A stretch of DNA of 15,646 nucleotides from Candidatus Shapirobacteria bacterium (GTDB taxonomy: Bacteria; Patescibacteriota; Microgenomatia; UBA12405), in contig JAQVXB010000006.1 of the NCBI GenBank assembly GCA_028709405.1, positions 1 through 15,646 of the forward strand, read 5' to 3'. Below the pieces are notes generated by a model that was not told the origin of the DNA, made no database searches, and saw only the letters and a program-made list of their open reading frames with translations. Shown piece after piece: positions 4,883 to 12,221 of the stretch. The position numbers and the translations under genes were made by a program. The first letter of the stretch is position 1; the number at the start of each line of letters is the position of its first letter.

Positions 4883-7083
4883 GGTAATTCAGTTTTTACA
4901 TCAATAAAAATATTTTTGGGATTAAAAGGAAGAATATTAAATATTTTAAAATTCATTTTTAAATTGAAATCATAAACTCGGCCAGTTTTTCTAATAATAT
5001 CTTCGGCTTTTTTAGTGAATTTACCAGCAATATTTTTCTTAAGCAATTCCGTATCGACTTTTGGCAAAGAGGAACCTTTGATATTTAAACTACCGGTGGC
5101 CTTGGTTGACTCTAATTTATCAATTTTTAGAGTAAAAATAAAGGAATCAGGATCTATTTTTGAATTAGAATAATTGTCTTCCTTGGATAAAAATTGGTTT
5201 AGAATCTCATCTTTTAGGTCTGGTTTAAAGACTAAAACACTAACAGTAGATTCGGCAGTTGCAGTTAGATCATCGGTTTCTTCCCCTATTTCACGATTTA
5301 ATTCAGTCTTGCCTTTTTTAGTTTGGACAGTGTCTTGAATTACATCATTAGAAGCATTGAGATCTTGGTTTATTTTTTCGTCGGCTAGTTCTTTAAGTTT
5401 TTGAATCAGTTGAGACTCAGCATTAACTTTGTCCTGCTGACTAACAGCATTAATCTCACTTTTACTACCACCGGTAAAATCGGCATTAGTTTTAACAATA
5501 ATTGAAGTTTCTGGAAAATCTTTAAACCTTAAGGAGGAGTCTTTGTTAATATTATATTCACTGCCGATATCAGAGGCGGAGATAACAGTTTTAAATTGAC
5601 CAAAGCTCATGGTGCCAGTATTAAAATCGGAACTACTAGAAGCAATTTGAACAGCGCTAATTAATTCAAACTCTTGATTATTAGAATTAATTAAAATTGA
5701 TCCTTTGGGAATATCTTGAACTTTTTCTAATTTATTAAAAATAGTAACTTCGCCAGTGGCTTTGTTGCCGACTGTTTTTTTGCCAGTAGTATTGATAGTG
5801 ACAGAAGAATTGATGGTTATATCTTTTTTATCGACAGGGATTACAGTGGAAGAAAGATCTTCAGCTTCAGAATCGAGAGTAATGTTTATAGTTTTATCAA
5901 ACTCGTAAGGAGTGACAAAGAGAATTAAATTAACCTTGGAAAATATAATCGGAAGAACAAGGATTATGAGAACTAAAAGTGGAATAAAAAATAAAAAATT
6001 ACTTTTTAGTTTTGGTAGTTTTAATTTTGGTCTAGAAAAAGTAAATGGAGTTGATATTTTTTCTGGTTTAACTTGGGGTAATTCTTCAACAACTGGAGAT
6101 GGTGGAACAAAATTTTCCTCCACAATAGGATTTTCTTCGGGTTTAGTAAGGCTCTCTTGTTTAGTAAAGCCTAAGATTTCAAAAGGAACTTCTTCTAAGG
6201 TTTCAAAATCTTGTTGATCTTCTACTACTTCTTCTAGATCTTCTTTAATGTTTATTTCATCATTTGACTCGACAGTTTCTTCCTCTATTTCCTCTATTTT
6301 CTCTTCTTTTATTTTTTCAGTTTCTGCTGGCGGAACAGTTTGATGCGACGGATTGCCACCACCGACCATTTGAGAAGTAATGGCTTTGAAAAAAATGTTG
6401 ATTAAATCGTGATCCTGATAAAGTTTTATTTCCGGAAAATGAAGGAAGGTTTCGACATTTTTTTTACCAACCCAAGGAAAGTTTTTTAAATTTTCAACTA
6501 CTGATTCATCAGCCTTACCATAAACAAAGATTTGTGGCGGTAGGGTTGATTCTGAATTTAATTCTAAAAGACAATCTTCAACTAGTTGGGCAGTGAATTC
6601 ACCGTCAAAAAATTTTTTAATCCTCTTTTTGATTTTACCCAAATAGATTAAAGATAATTCGAAAGCGTTGGCTTCTAAATAGAGATTAATAAAACTGGCA
6701 GGAAAATCGTCTGGCTTACTAGATTCTTCAATAATAGCTTCATCGTTGGACATAAAACCTGACGGCTTTAGGTCTAATTTTTTTAAGAGAGGTAAAACAA
6801 TTTCTGCCTTAGACTTGGTTATTTTTCCGTCTTCGCCAACCCAAGAAGAAGGAATAACTAGACCAACAAAAATAGGTTCTTGATCCTCGGGAATATCAGC
6901 ACTGGAGGCAGCACTAGAAAGAGATTCATCGGCAGCTTTTAAAATGGAATCATGATCTTCAACATCACATTCAACCCGAGGGCCGATAGAGGCAACATAA
7001 TAGCGACCGTTACCCCAGTTGATGAGAGATACTAAGATGCTGTCCGATTCTATATAAAAAAGCCAAAAACTATTAATCCCCAT
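4879..7083 (-). CDS. Large membrane protein: N-terminal cytoplasmic domain, acidic linker, TM, baseplate-J-like exported region
   Basis: The 734-aa product has four parts. Residues 1-240 form a globular region with alternating strands and helices, possibly an actin-fold (PilM-like) domain, though no ATP motif was found. Residues 250-345 are a very acidic Glu-rich and Pro-rich linker. A basic patch precedes a membrane helix at about 363-383. The exported part (390-734) contains the pattern TGEVTIFNKLEKVQDIPKG (443-461) and a strand-rich, Ser/Thr-rich stretch to about 530, resembling baseplate J-like proteins, then a helical region and a terminal domain. Its last codons overlap the sortase start, so the proteins probably act together at the cell surface. 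The start at 7083 lies 33 nt from alaS. Topology is a fair inference; function is unknown. Confidence 0.75.
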   Translation of the reverse strand: MGINSFWLFYIESDSILVSLINWGNGRYYVASIGPRVECDVEDHDSILKAADESLSSAASSADIPEDQEPIFVGLVIPSSWVGEDGKITKSKAEIVLPLLKKLDLKPSGFMSNDEAIIEESSKPDDFPASFINLYLEANAFELSLIYLGKIKKRIKKFFDGEFTAQLVEDCLLELNSESTLPPQIFVYGKADESVVENLKNFPWVGKKNVETFLHFPEIKLYQDHDLINIFFKAITSQMVGGGNPSHQTVPPAETEKIKEEKIEEIEEETVESNDEINIKEDLEEVVEDQQDFETLEEVPFEILGFTKQESLTKPEENPIVEENFVPPSPVVEELPQVKPEKISTPFTFSRPKLKLPKLKSNFLFFIPLLVLIILVLPIIFSKVNLILFVTPYEFDKTINITLDSEAEDLSSTVIPVDKKDITINSSVTINTTGKKTVGNKATGEVTIFNKLEKVQDIPKGSILINSNNQEFELISAVQIASSSSDFNTGTMSFGQFKTVISASDIGSEYNINKDSSLRFKDFPETSIIVKTNADFTGGSKSEINAVSQQDKVNAESQLIQKLKELADEKINQDLNASNDVIQDTVQTKKGKTELNREIGEETDDLTATAESTVSVLVFKPDLKDEILNQFLSKEDNYSNSKIDPDSFIFTLKIDKLESTKATGSLNIKGSSLPKVDTELLKKNIAGKFTKKAEDIIRKTGRVYDFNLKMNFKIFNILPFNPKNIFIDVKTELP

Positions 7084-7099
7084 AGTATAAGAATACTAT
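7082..7099. repeat. Inverted repeat over the start codon of the 734-aa gene
   Basis: ATAGTAT (7082-7088) and ATACTAT (7093-7099) form a perfect 7-bp inverted repeat with a 4-nt loop. It covers the ATG and a TATAGT -10-like box (7100-7095, minus strand). It may be an operator or a hairpin that hides the start; in AT-rich DNA it may also be chance. Confidence 0.35.
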
Positions 7100-7116
7100 A
7101 ATTTCCAAGATTTTGA

Positions 7117-8823
7117 TTATTTTAGGACGGCGTAGATGCGGCGTTTACCAGATCCAGCTGATTCTTCCTTTTGGATTTCAAATGTACCAAGAAGCCCAAG
7201 GTGTTCAACATGAGGACCAGTACAGACTTCTTTGGAAAAATCGCCAACAGTGTAAACTGTAACAATTTCTGGGTATTTAGTGCCAAAAAAGGCTAAAGCA
7301 CCTTGCTTTTGAGCATCAACAAAAGGCATGGTTTGGACAGTAACCGATAAGTCTAGTTGAATTTGCTGATTAACTAAATTTGTCACTTGTTTTAATTGTT
7401 CGTCAGTTAATTTTTGATCATGAGAAAAATCAAAACGTAATCTTTCACTGGTAATATTAGAGCCAGATTGTTGCACATGATCACCTAAGATTTTTCTAAG
7501 GGAAGCATGAAGTAGATGAGTGACAGTGTGATATTTAGTAATAATCTCCGAATTATCGGCTAAACCTGATTTAAATTTACCAGCAGATAAAGTTTGAGAA
7601 AGTTTTTGATGGTCTGTTTTAGCTTGATCAAATTCAGCTAAATTTAATGACAAATTATTCTTTTCTAATTCTTCCTTGATCATTTCAACCGGAAAACCAA
7701 AACTTTCATATAAAGTAAAAGCTTCTTTTCCGGATACGGATTTATTGCGGTCAATTAATTTATTGATTTCTCGCAAACCATTATTTAAAGTCTTTCTGAA
7801 TTTATTTTCTTCAGCTTCTAAAATAGAAATAATTTTATCTTTATTTTCATTTAATTCTGGGTAAATACCGGCATAATTATCTTGATTATTTAAAACAGCT
7901 TGAGCAATTGGGGAAATAAAATTGCTTTCAATGCCTAATAATTTCCCTTGACGAATAGCCCTTCTAATTAAACGACGAAGAACATAACCAGCTTCTTTAT
8001 TACTAGGCTCAACCCCGTCGGCAATGATAAAAACAGCACTGCGAATATGATCGGCAATAATACGAATAGGTTTTTTATTATTGTTGTCGGAATAAGACTT
8101 ATTAGAAATTTCTTCGATTTTTTTAATTATTGATTGCCAAATATCAGATAAATAATTATCGGAAAAACCAGATAAAATTGCAATAGTTCTTTCAACCCCC
8201 ATGCCAGTATCAACATTAATTTGGGATCCAGTTTGATAATTACCAGAATTATCTTTGTAGTATTGCATAAAAACGTCGTTCCAAATTTCAACGCCATCTA
8301 TAAACATTTCAGTATCTGGGCCACATGGACCAACAGCACCGGCAGGGCCCCACCAATTATCTTTTTTAGGGAGAAATTTAATATTTTTTATTCCTAATGA
8401 TTGCCAAAGAGTGGCACTTTCTTTGTCTTTTGGGGCATTTTCGTCACCAGCAAAACAGGTAACCGATAACCTATTAGCATCAAAATTGAGGTGTTTAGTT
8501 AAAAATTCAAAACTCCATTCAATGGCTTCTTTTTTAAAATAATCACCTAAAGACCAATTGCCAAGCATCTCAAAAAAAGTATGATGGGTTTCATCACCAA
8601 CTTCATCAATATCGCCAGTTCTGACACATTTTTGAATATCAGTTAATCTTTTACCAAAAGGATGGGGCTGACCTAAAAGATAAGGAACGAGAGGGTGCAT
8701 TCCAGCGGAAATAAAAAGAGTAGTTGGATCATTTTGAGGGACTAGACTGGCGGAAGGAATTTCAACATGATTTTTAGATACAAAAAAATTGATGAATTTA
8801 TCCTTTAATTGACTGGCTTTCAT
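7117..8823 (-). CDS. alaS: Alanyl-tRNA synthetase, short form lacking the C-Ala domain
   Basis: This class II synthetase charges tRNA-Ala and hydrolyses mischarged tRNA. The 568-aa product has the catalytic core (1-240) with FISAGMHPLVPYLLGQPHP (37-55), KCVRTGDIDEVG (65-76) and THHTFFEMLGNWSLGDYF (79-96). A motif-3-like segment EPSNKEAGYVLRRLIRRAIR is at 272-291. The editing domain (about 420-568) has zinc/substrate ligands His432 and His436 (HTVTH) and Cys534 and His538 (CTGPH). The protein ends right after GSGKRRIYAVLK, so the C-terminal oligomerisation/C-Ala domain of the roughly 870-aa standard form is absent. The stop is clean and the next gene starts 33 nt on, with no remnant between, so this is a natural short form as in other Patescibacteria-like sequences, not a broken gene. 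Confidence 0.96.
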   Translation of the reverse strand: MKASQLKDKFINFFVSKNHVEIPSASLVPQNDPTTLFISAGMHPLVPYLLGQPHPFGKRLTDIQKCVRTGDIDEVGDETHHTFFEMLGNWSLGDYFKKEAIEWSFEFLTKHLNFDANRLSVTCFAGDENAPKDKESATLWQSLGIKNIKFLPKKDNWWGPAGAVGPCGPDTEMFIDGVEIWNDVFMQYYKDNSGNYQTGSQINVDTGMGVERTIAILSGFSDNYLSDIWQSIIKKIEEISNKSYSDNNNKKPIRIIADHIRSAVFIIADGVEPSNKEAGYVLRRLIRRAIRQGKLLGIESNFISPIAQAVLNNQDNYAGIYPELNENKDKIISILEAEENKFRKTLNNGLREINKLIDRNKSVSGKEAFTLYESFGFPVEMIKEELEKNNLSLNLAEFDQAKTDHQKLSQTLSAGKFKSGLADNSEIITKYHTVTHLLHASLRKILGDHVQQSGSNITSERLRFDFSHDQKLTDEQLKQVTNLVNQQIQLDLSVTVQTMPFVDAQKQGALAFFGTKYPEIVTVYTVGDFSKEVCTGPHVEHLGLLGTFEIQKEESAGSGKRRIYAVLK

Positions 8824-8830
8824 AAAATTG

Positions 8831-8839
8831 ATTATATCA
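8831..8839 (-). promoter_or_regulatory. Extended -10 promoter of alaS
   Basis: TGATATAAT (TG, one base, perfect TATAAT) on the minus strand ends 7 nt before the alaS ATG at 8823. The transcript would be leaderless or nearly so. It lies directly downstream of the solo repeat at 8844-8897, which occupies the -35 region. Confidence 0.55.
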
Positions 8840-8843
8840 GTTC

Positions 8844-8897
8844 AAAACCTCTCTGTCTTTCGGGCATCTCCCCTTAACAAAGGGAGAAGTCTATTAT
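8844..8897 (+). repeat. Solo REP-like repeat, same family as the DUF559-flanking repeats
   Basis: It starts AAAACCTCTCTGTC and ends GGGAGAAGTCTATTAT. A TCTCCC (8867-8872) / GGGAGA (8882-8887) hairpin surrounds a TTAACAA loop. Compared with the reverse complement of 4112-4162 it is nearly identical outside a short CTTTCGGG segment that replaces the ACTTTGTGA hairpin. Its end overlaps the stop codon of the YtxH-like gene (8896-8894), and it fills the gap to the alaS promoter. No nuclease gene or remnant is attached, as expected for a non-autonomous copy. Confidence 0.75.
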
Positions 8898-9190
8898 CTT
8901 TTCGGTTTAACAAACATTTTAGGGGTGGGTTTTTTTTTAATGACAATTGGCTGAGATTCTTCGTCTTTGACGATATCAACAAATTCTATTTTTTTTATTA
9001 CTTCTGGTTTTTTGGTTTTAATATCACTAATTAAATCTTGAAAAAAATCTTTAACTTTTGATTCGAAATTGTTAATAATGTCTTTGTCATTGTTTTTGTT
9101 AATTAAAATGGTCGAAAGAGCACCGATGGCAGCACCCAAAGTTAGTCCAAAAATAAAACCGGAATTTGTTTTCTCTTCCTCTTTATTCAT
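8894..9190 (-). CDS. YtxH-like small membrane protein
   Basis: This 98-aa protein has a short charged N-terminus, then a Gly/Ala-rich hydrophobic segment GFIFGLTLGAAIGALSTILI (11-30), as in YtxH/general-stress-type proteins. An amphipathic helical region (about 35-75) and a basic, Pro-containing tail follow. The start overlaps the end of the upstream DUF948-like gene by 8 nt (ATGAATAA), showing coupled translation. YtxH-type and DUF948-type proteins are often neighbours and are envelope-associated, but their role is not known. The solo repeat begins at its stop codon. Confidence 0.75.
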   Translation of the reverse strand: MNKEEEKTNSGFIFGLTLGAAIGALSTILINKNNDKDIINNFESKVKDFFQDLISDIKTKKPEVIKKIEFVDIVKDEESQPIVIKKKPTPKMFVKPKR

Positions 9191-9443
9191 CTGTTTTTTT
9201 GTTCTTGGTTAAATTACTAAAGAAAGAAAAACCATTTTTAAAACCCATTAAAATTTCAGAAAAAGAAGAAATTGGTTTAGCAACAGAATCGGTGATTAAA
9301 TGAGTATCGTCAAGAATAATGTTGGTTTTTTTAAGTGTAACAGTTAAATCTTTTAGTAAGCGAATAAAATAAATACCAACAATAACTGTGGTGAGAGTGA
9401 TAGCAATTAGACTAACAATAATTACAATTTGTGTTGTATCCAT
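9183..9443 (-). CDS. DUF948-like small membrane protein
   Basis: The 86-aa product has one N-terminal membrane helix (about 5-28) followed by a long amphipathic helix with 'VTLKKTNIILDDTHLITDSV' (35-54), a conserved-looking 'KPISS' break at 56-60 and a polar tail. This matches the plan of DUF948-type proteins. It is translationally coupled to the YtxH-like gene (8-nt overlap). A TATACT box ends 5 nt before its ATG, suggesting that it can also be transcribed from an internal leaderless promoter. Function unknown. Confidence 0.7.
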   Translation of the reverse strand: MDTTQIVIIVSLIAITLTTVIVGIYFIRLLKDLTVTLKKTNIILDDTHLITDSVAKPISSFSEILMGFKNGFSFFSNLTKNKKTDE

Positions 9444-9448
9444 AATTA

Positions 9449-9454
9449 AGTATA
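9449..9454 (-). promoter_or_regulatory. -10 box before the DUF948-like gene
   Basis: TATACT on the minus strand ends 5 nt before the ATG at 9443, in the 28-nt gap after the RodZ-like gene. The spacing matches the -10/ATG distance at other genes in this window. No clear -35 was found. Confidence 0.4.
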
Positions 9455-9471
9455 AACTATTTTTAAAAAAA

Positions 9472-10077
9472 TTATTTGATTTTTATTGTTTTTTCTTCAA
9501 CTGCTGTTTTACCATTGGGAGATTTAGATTCAACGATGATCTTAATTTCAGAACTGGAACCAATGGAAATTTTCTTTTGAAAATTACCTTGATTATCAAC
9601 AATGATTAAATCTTGATTGATGCGAACAGTGGAATCTGGATCGGTGACACCAGAAAGATCAACTACTTCTTGGGTAATATTTTCCGGCCAATCTACTTTT
9701 AATTTAGGTGGACGGTTAAATTTAATATATTCGGAAGTTAAATAAAAAACAAAAATAATAATAATGACAACGACTAAAATAGTAAAAGTAAACTGAGGAG
9801 TAAAGGAAAAATTGTCTTTCGTTAAGGTTTTGTTTTTTTTCTTTTGTTCAAAATCACGACGAAAAAAAGACAATATTTCCTGACCATTAAGACCTAGATA
9901 ATCAGCATAATCTTTTATGATTAAAGAACAATATGGTTCTTGAGGGAAGCATTTAACTTCTTCATTCTCAATAGCAATTAAATATTTAACTGGTATTTTT
10001 AACTTTTTGGAAATATTGGCTAAATCATATTCTTTATCAAGTCTGGTATTTTTTAATAAGGATGAGGTGCGGAGCAT
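9472..10077 (-). CDS. RodZ-like protein: HTH domain, TM helix, Ig-like exported domain
   Basis: The 201-aa product has a cytoplasmic helix-turn-helix domain of the RodZ type (about 12-75, with 'YDLANISKKLKIPVKYLIAIE' and the YADYLGL segment), a Lys-rich spacer, a membrane helix (about 98-114) and an exported domain (about 122-201). RodZ binds MreB and helps set cell shape in rods. The exported part has the pattern VVDLSGVTDPDSTVRIN (138-154) and 'DNQGNFQKKI', as in glucodextranase-B/Ig-like repeats, not the usual RodZ C-terminal domain. It starts 7 nt after the ftsK stop, so it belongs to the division/envelope unit. Without mreB in view, a shape role is inferred. Confidence 0.8.
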   Translation of the reverse strand: MLRTSSLLKNTRLDKEYDLANISKKLKIPVKYLIAIENEEVKCFPQEPYCSLIIKDYADYLGLNGQEILSFFRRDFEQKKKNKTLTKDNFSFTPQFTFTILVVVIIIIFVFYLTSEYIKFNRPPKLKVDWPENITQEVVDLSGVTDPDSTVRINQDLIIVDNQGNFQKKISIGSSSEIKIIVESKSPNGKTAVEEKTIKIK

Positions 10078-10084
10078 AATTTAA

Positions 10085-12205
10085 TTATTCAGTCGAAGCA
10101 TCGCTTTGAACATGTTGCATTAAAATATCACGAGGTTTGGCACCGTTTGAAGGACCGATTAGACCAGCAGATTCAATTTCGTCTAGGATTTTGGCCGCCC
10201 TGGCATAACCAACACTTAACTTTCTTTGAAGAAAGGTAGTTGAGGCTTTGCCAGTATCTTGAATTAATTTAACAGCGCTGTCATAGAGAGGATCATGAGG
10301 GGCCCCGTCGGAAGAAATTGTTGGAGTCTTTCCATTACCTCCACCGGAAACTGGTTGACTAATTATTTCATCATTATATTCGGTTGTTTTTTGGTTTTTA
10401 AGAAAATCTATTAAGGCTACTAATTCCTTATCAGAGACAAAACAACCTTGAATACGAACCGGTTTAGCTAAGTCTGGAGGAATATAAAGCATGTCTCCCC
10501 TGCCTAATAGTTTTTCAGCACCAGGAGTGTCTAAAATGACCCGAGAATCGGTAACAGAGGTAACAGCAAAGGAAATACGAGTAGGAATGTTGGCTTTGAT
10601 TAGACCAGTAATAACATTAACTGAAGGGCGCTGAGTAGCTAGAATTAAGTGAATACCAGTGGCTCGAGCCATTTGAGCAATACGACAAACATTGTCCTCA
10701 ACTTCTGATGGAGAAAATAACATAATTTCGGCTAATTCATCTATAAAAATTAAAATATAAGGCATGGACTGAAAACCGGAAAGATTGTTGTAGCTTTCAA
10801 TATTTTTGGCTCCGACTTCGGTAAAAGTTTTATAGCGTCGTTCCATTTCAGCAACGGCCCATTTTAGGGCAGAAATTACTTTTTCTGGGTCGACAATAAC
10901 TGGAGTTAATAAATGAGGAATACCATTGTAAGGAGTAAGTTCAACTCGTTTTGGGTCAACCATAATCATTCTGACTTCTTGAGGAGAGGCTCTAAAAAGA
11001 ATATTAGCAATCCAAGAATTAACACAAACTGATTTTCCAGAACCAGTTTGACCGGCAATTAAAACATGGGGCATTTTGGCAATGTCGGCAACTCTAGAAT
11101 TACCGGCGACATCAAGACCTAGTGGTACAGTAATTTTATTCTTGGCATTTTTCATGACATCAGATTCAATAATCTTTCGAATAGGAACGACTTCAAGTGT
11201 TTTATTGGGAACTTCAATGCCAACAAGCGAACGACCAGGAATTGGGGCTTCAATACGAATTTGACCACCTGGAGCCGATAGAGCCATGGCAAGATCATTA
11301 CTTAAACTGACAATCTTGGCTAATTTGGTACCAAGAGCAACTTCAAGAGCATATTGAGTAACAGAAGGGCTATTGTTATATTCGACAACCTTAGCTCTAA
11401 TTCCGAATGATTCTAGGGTTTTTTCAATAGTATTGGCATTGTAACGAACATCACCTCTATCGGCCTTGGCACCTGGAGTACTATCGAAAAGATCAACTGA
11501 AGGATAATTCCAAATTTGGTTGGTAGCAGTTGACTGAAGAGGACTGACATTAAGAGGCATTTGGCCAGGAGATTTAATGACTGGTGGGATATTAACAACA
11601 TTGGGATCATCTTTTTCTTTAGTCTCTTTTTCAGATTTAAAGGGAGAAAGTTCTGATAAAAATTTACCAACGTTTTTATCTGATTTTCTATCTTTGTTTT
11701 TAATATTACCAACGGTATATTTTTTAAGAGCCTTAAACAGGTTTATAAAAAATTTGACAATTTGACCAATATTAGTGTCAAAAAGAATAACAAAACCAGC
11801 AATACCAGAAAAAAAGAAAATGAAGAAACGAGGTAATTCTCCCCAAAGTAAGGTTATTTGTTCACTAAAAAAGAGACCTATTGTCCCCTGTTTTAACAAA
11901 CCTAAAAGAGAAATAAACATAATTAGGGATCCAAAAAAAACATTTAATTCTTTTAGAGGAATTTTAATTTTGGCAAAAAGAAAAGAAGTAAGTAAAAGGA
12001 GAAAAGGAACAAAAACTGAAATTAAACCAAACCACTCCATTAATTTTATATTTAAAGCGGTGGGTAAAGGTCCAGATTGAAGAAAAGAAAATAAAGAAAT
12101 TATTGAAAGTATTAGAAAGAAAATAAAAAAGATAGTTTTTATTGTCTCCTGTTTTAATCTTAAAACTGGAAATAGATGTTTTTTCTTGCGACCTCGTTTA
12201 GCCAT
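10085..12205 (-). CDS. ftsK: FtsK/SpoIIIE DNA translocase
   Basis: FtsK is a hexameric ATP-driven pump that clears chromosome DNA from the closing septum. The 706-aa product has hydrophobic membrane helices in residues 23-145 (roughly four), a charged linker (about 160-250), and an alpha/beta motor. The motor has Walker A GQTGSGKS (385-392), MVDPKRVELTPYNGIPHL (415-432), Walker B ILIFIDE (484-490) and ATQRPSVNVITGLIKANIP (523-541). A C-terminal winged-helix gamma domain (about 638-695, 'LYDSAVKLIQDTGKASTTFLQRKLSVGYARAAKILDEIE') reads DNA polarity signals in the family. All parts are present. It starts 16 nt after proS and is followed closely by the RodZ-like gene. Confidence 0.97.
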   Translation of the reverse strand: MAKRGRKKKHLFPVLRLKQETIKTIFFIFFLILSIISLFSFLQSGPLPTALNIKLMEWFGLISVFVPFLLLLTSFLFAKIKIPLKELNVFFGSLIMFISLLGLLKQGTIGLFFSEQITLLWGELPRFFIFFFSGIAGFVILFDTNIGQIVKFFINLFKALKKYTVGNIKNKDRKSDKNVGKFLSELSPFKSEKETKEKDDPNVVNIPPVIKSPGQMPLNVSPLQSTATNQIWNYPSVDLFDSTPGAKADRGDVRYNANTIEKTLESFGIRAKVVEYNNSPSVTQYALEVALGTKLAKIVSLSNDLAMALSAPGGQIRIEAPIPGRSLVGIEVPNKTLEVVPIRKIIESDVMKNAKNKITVPLGLDVAGNSRVADIAKMPHVLIAGQTGSGKSVCVNSWIANILFRASPQEVRMIMVDPKRVELTPYNGIPHLLTPVIVDPEKVISALKWAVAEMERRYKTFTEVGAKNIESYNNLSGFQSMPYILIFIDELAEIMLFSPSEVEDNVCRIAQMARATGIHLILATQRPSVNVITGLIKANIPTRISFAVTSVTDSRVILDTPGAEKLLGRGDMLYIPPDLAKPVRIQGCFVSDKELVALIDFLKNQKTTEYNDEIISQPVSGGGNGKTPTISSDGAPHDPLYDSAVKLIQDTGKASTTFLQRKLSVGYARAAKILDEIESAGLIGPSNGAKPRDILMQHVQSDASTE

Positions 12206-12210
12206 AAATT

Positions 12211-12216
12211 AGTATA
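12211..12216 (-). promoter_or_regulatory. -10 box of ftsK
   Basis: TATACT on the minus strand ends 5 nt before the ATG at 12205, within the 16-nt gap after proS. If used, ftsK can be transcribed separately from proS as a leaderless message. The -35 would lie in the proS coding end and is not recognisable. Confidence 0.4.
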
Positions 12217-12221
12217 CATTT

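Noticed and set aside
5912..6217. 101-codon plus-strand open frame opposite the 734-aa gene
   Set aside because: It is antisense to the acidic linker and membrane helix; its composition reflects the complementary strand and no promoter or family match is seen.
7084..7116. alaS as a truncated pseudogene with a lost C-Ala domain
   Set aside because: The 33-nt gap and following gene hold no remnant, the stop follows the natural end of the editing domain, and short forms are expected in CPR-like genomes.
11413..11712. 99-codon minus-strand open frame inside ftsK
   Set aside because: It lies in another frame of the ftsK linker region and shows no recognisable protein pattern or start signals.
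11775..12080. 101-codon plus-strand open frame opposite the ftsK membrane region
   Set aside because: It is very Lys/Arg-rich as expected for the complement of hydrophobic codons, with no family resemblance.
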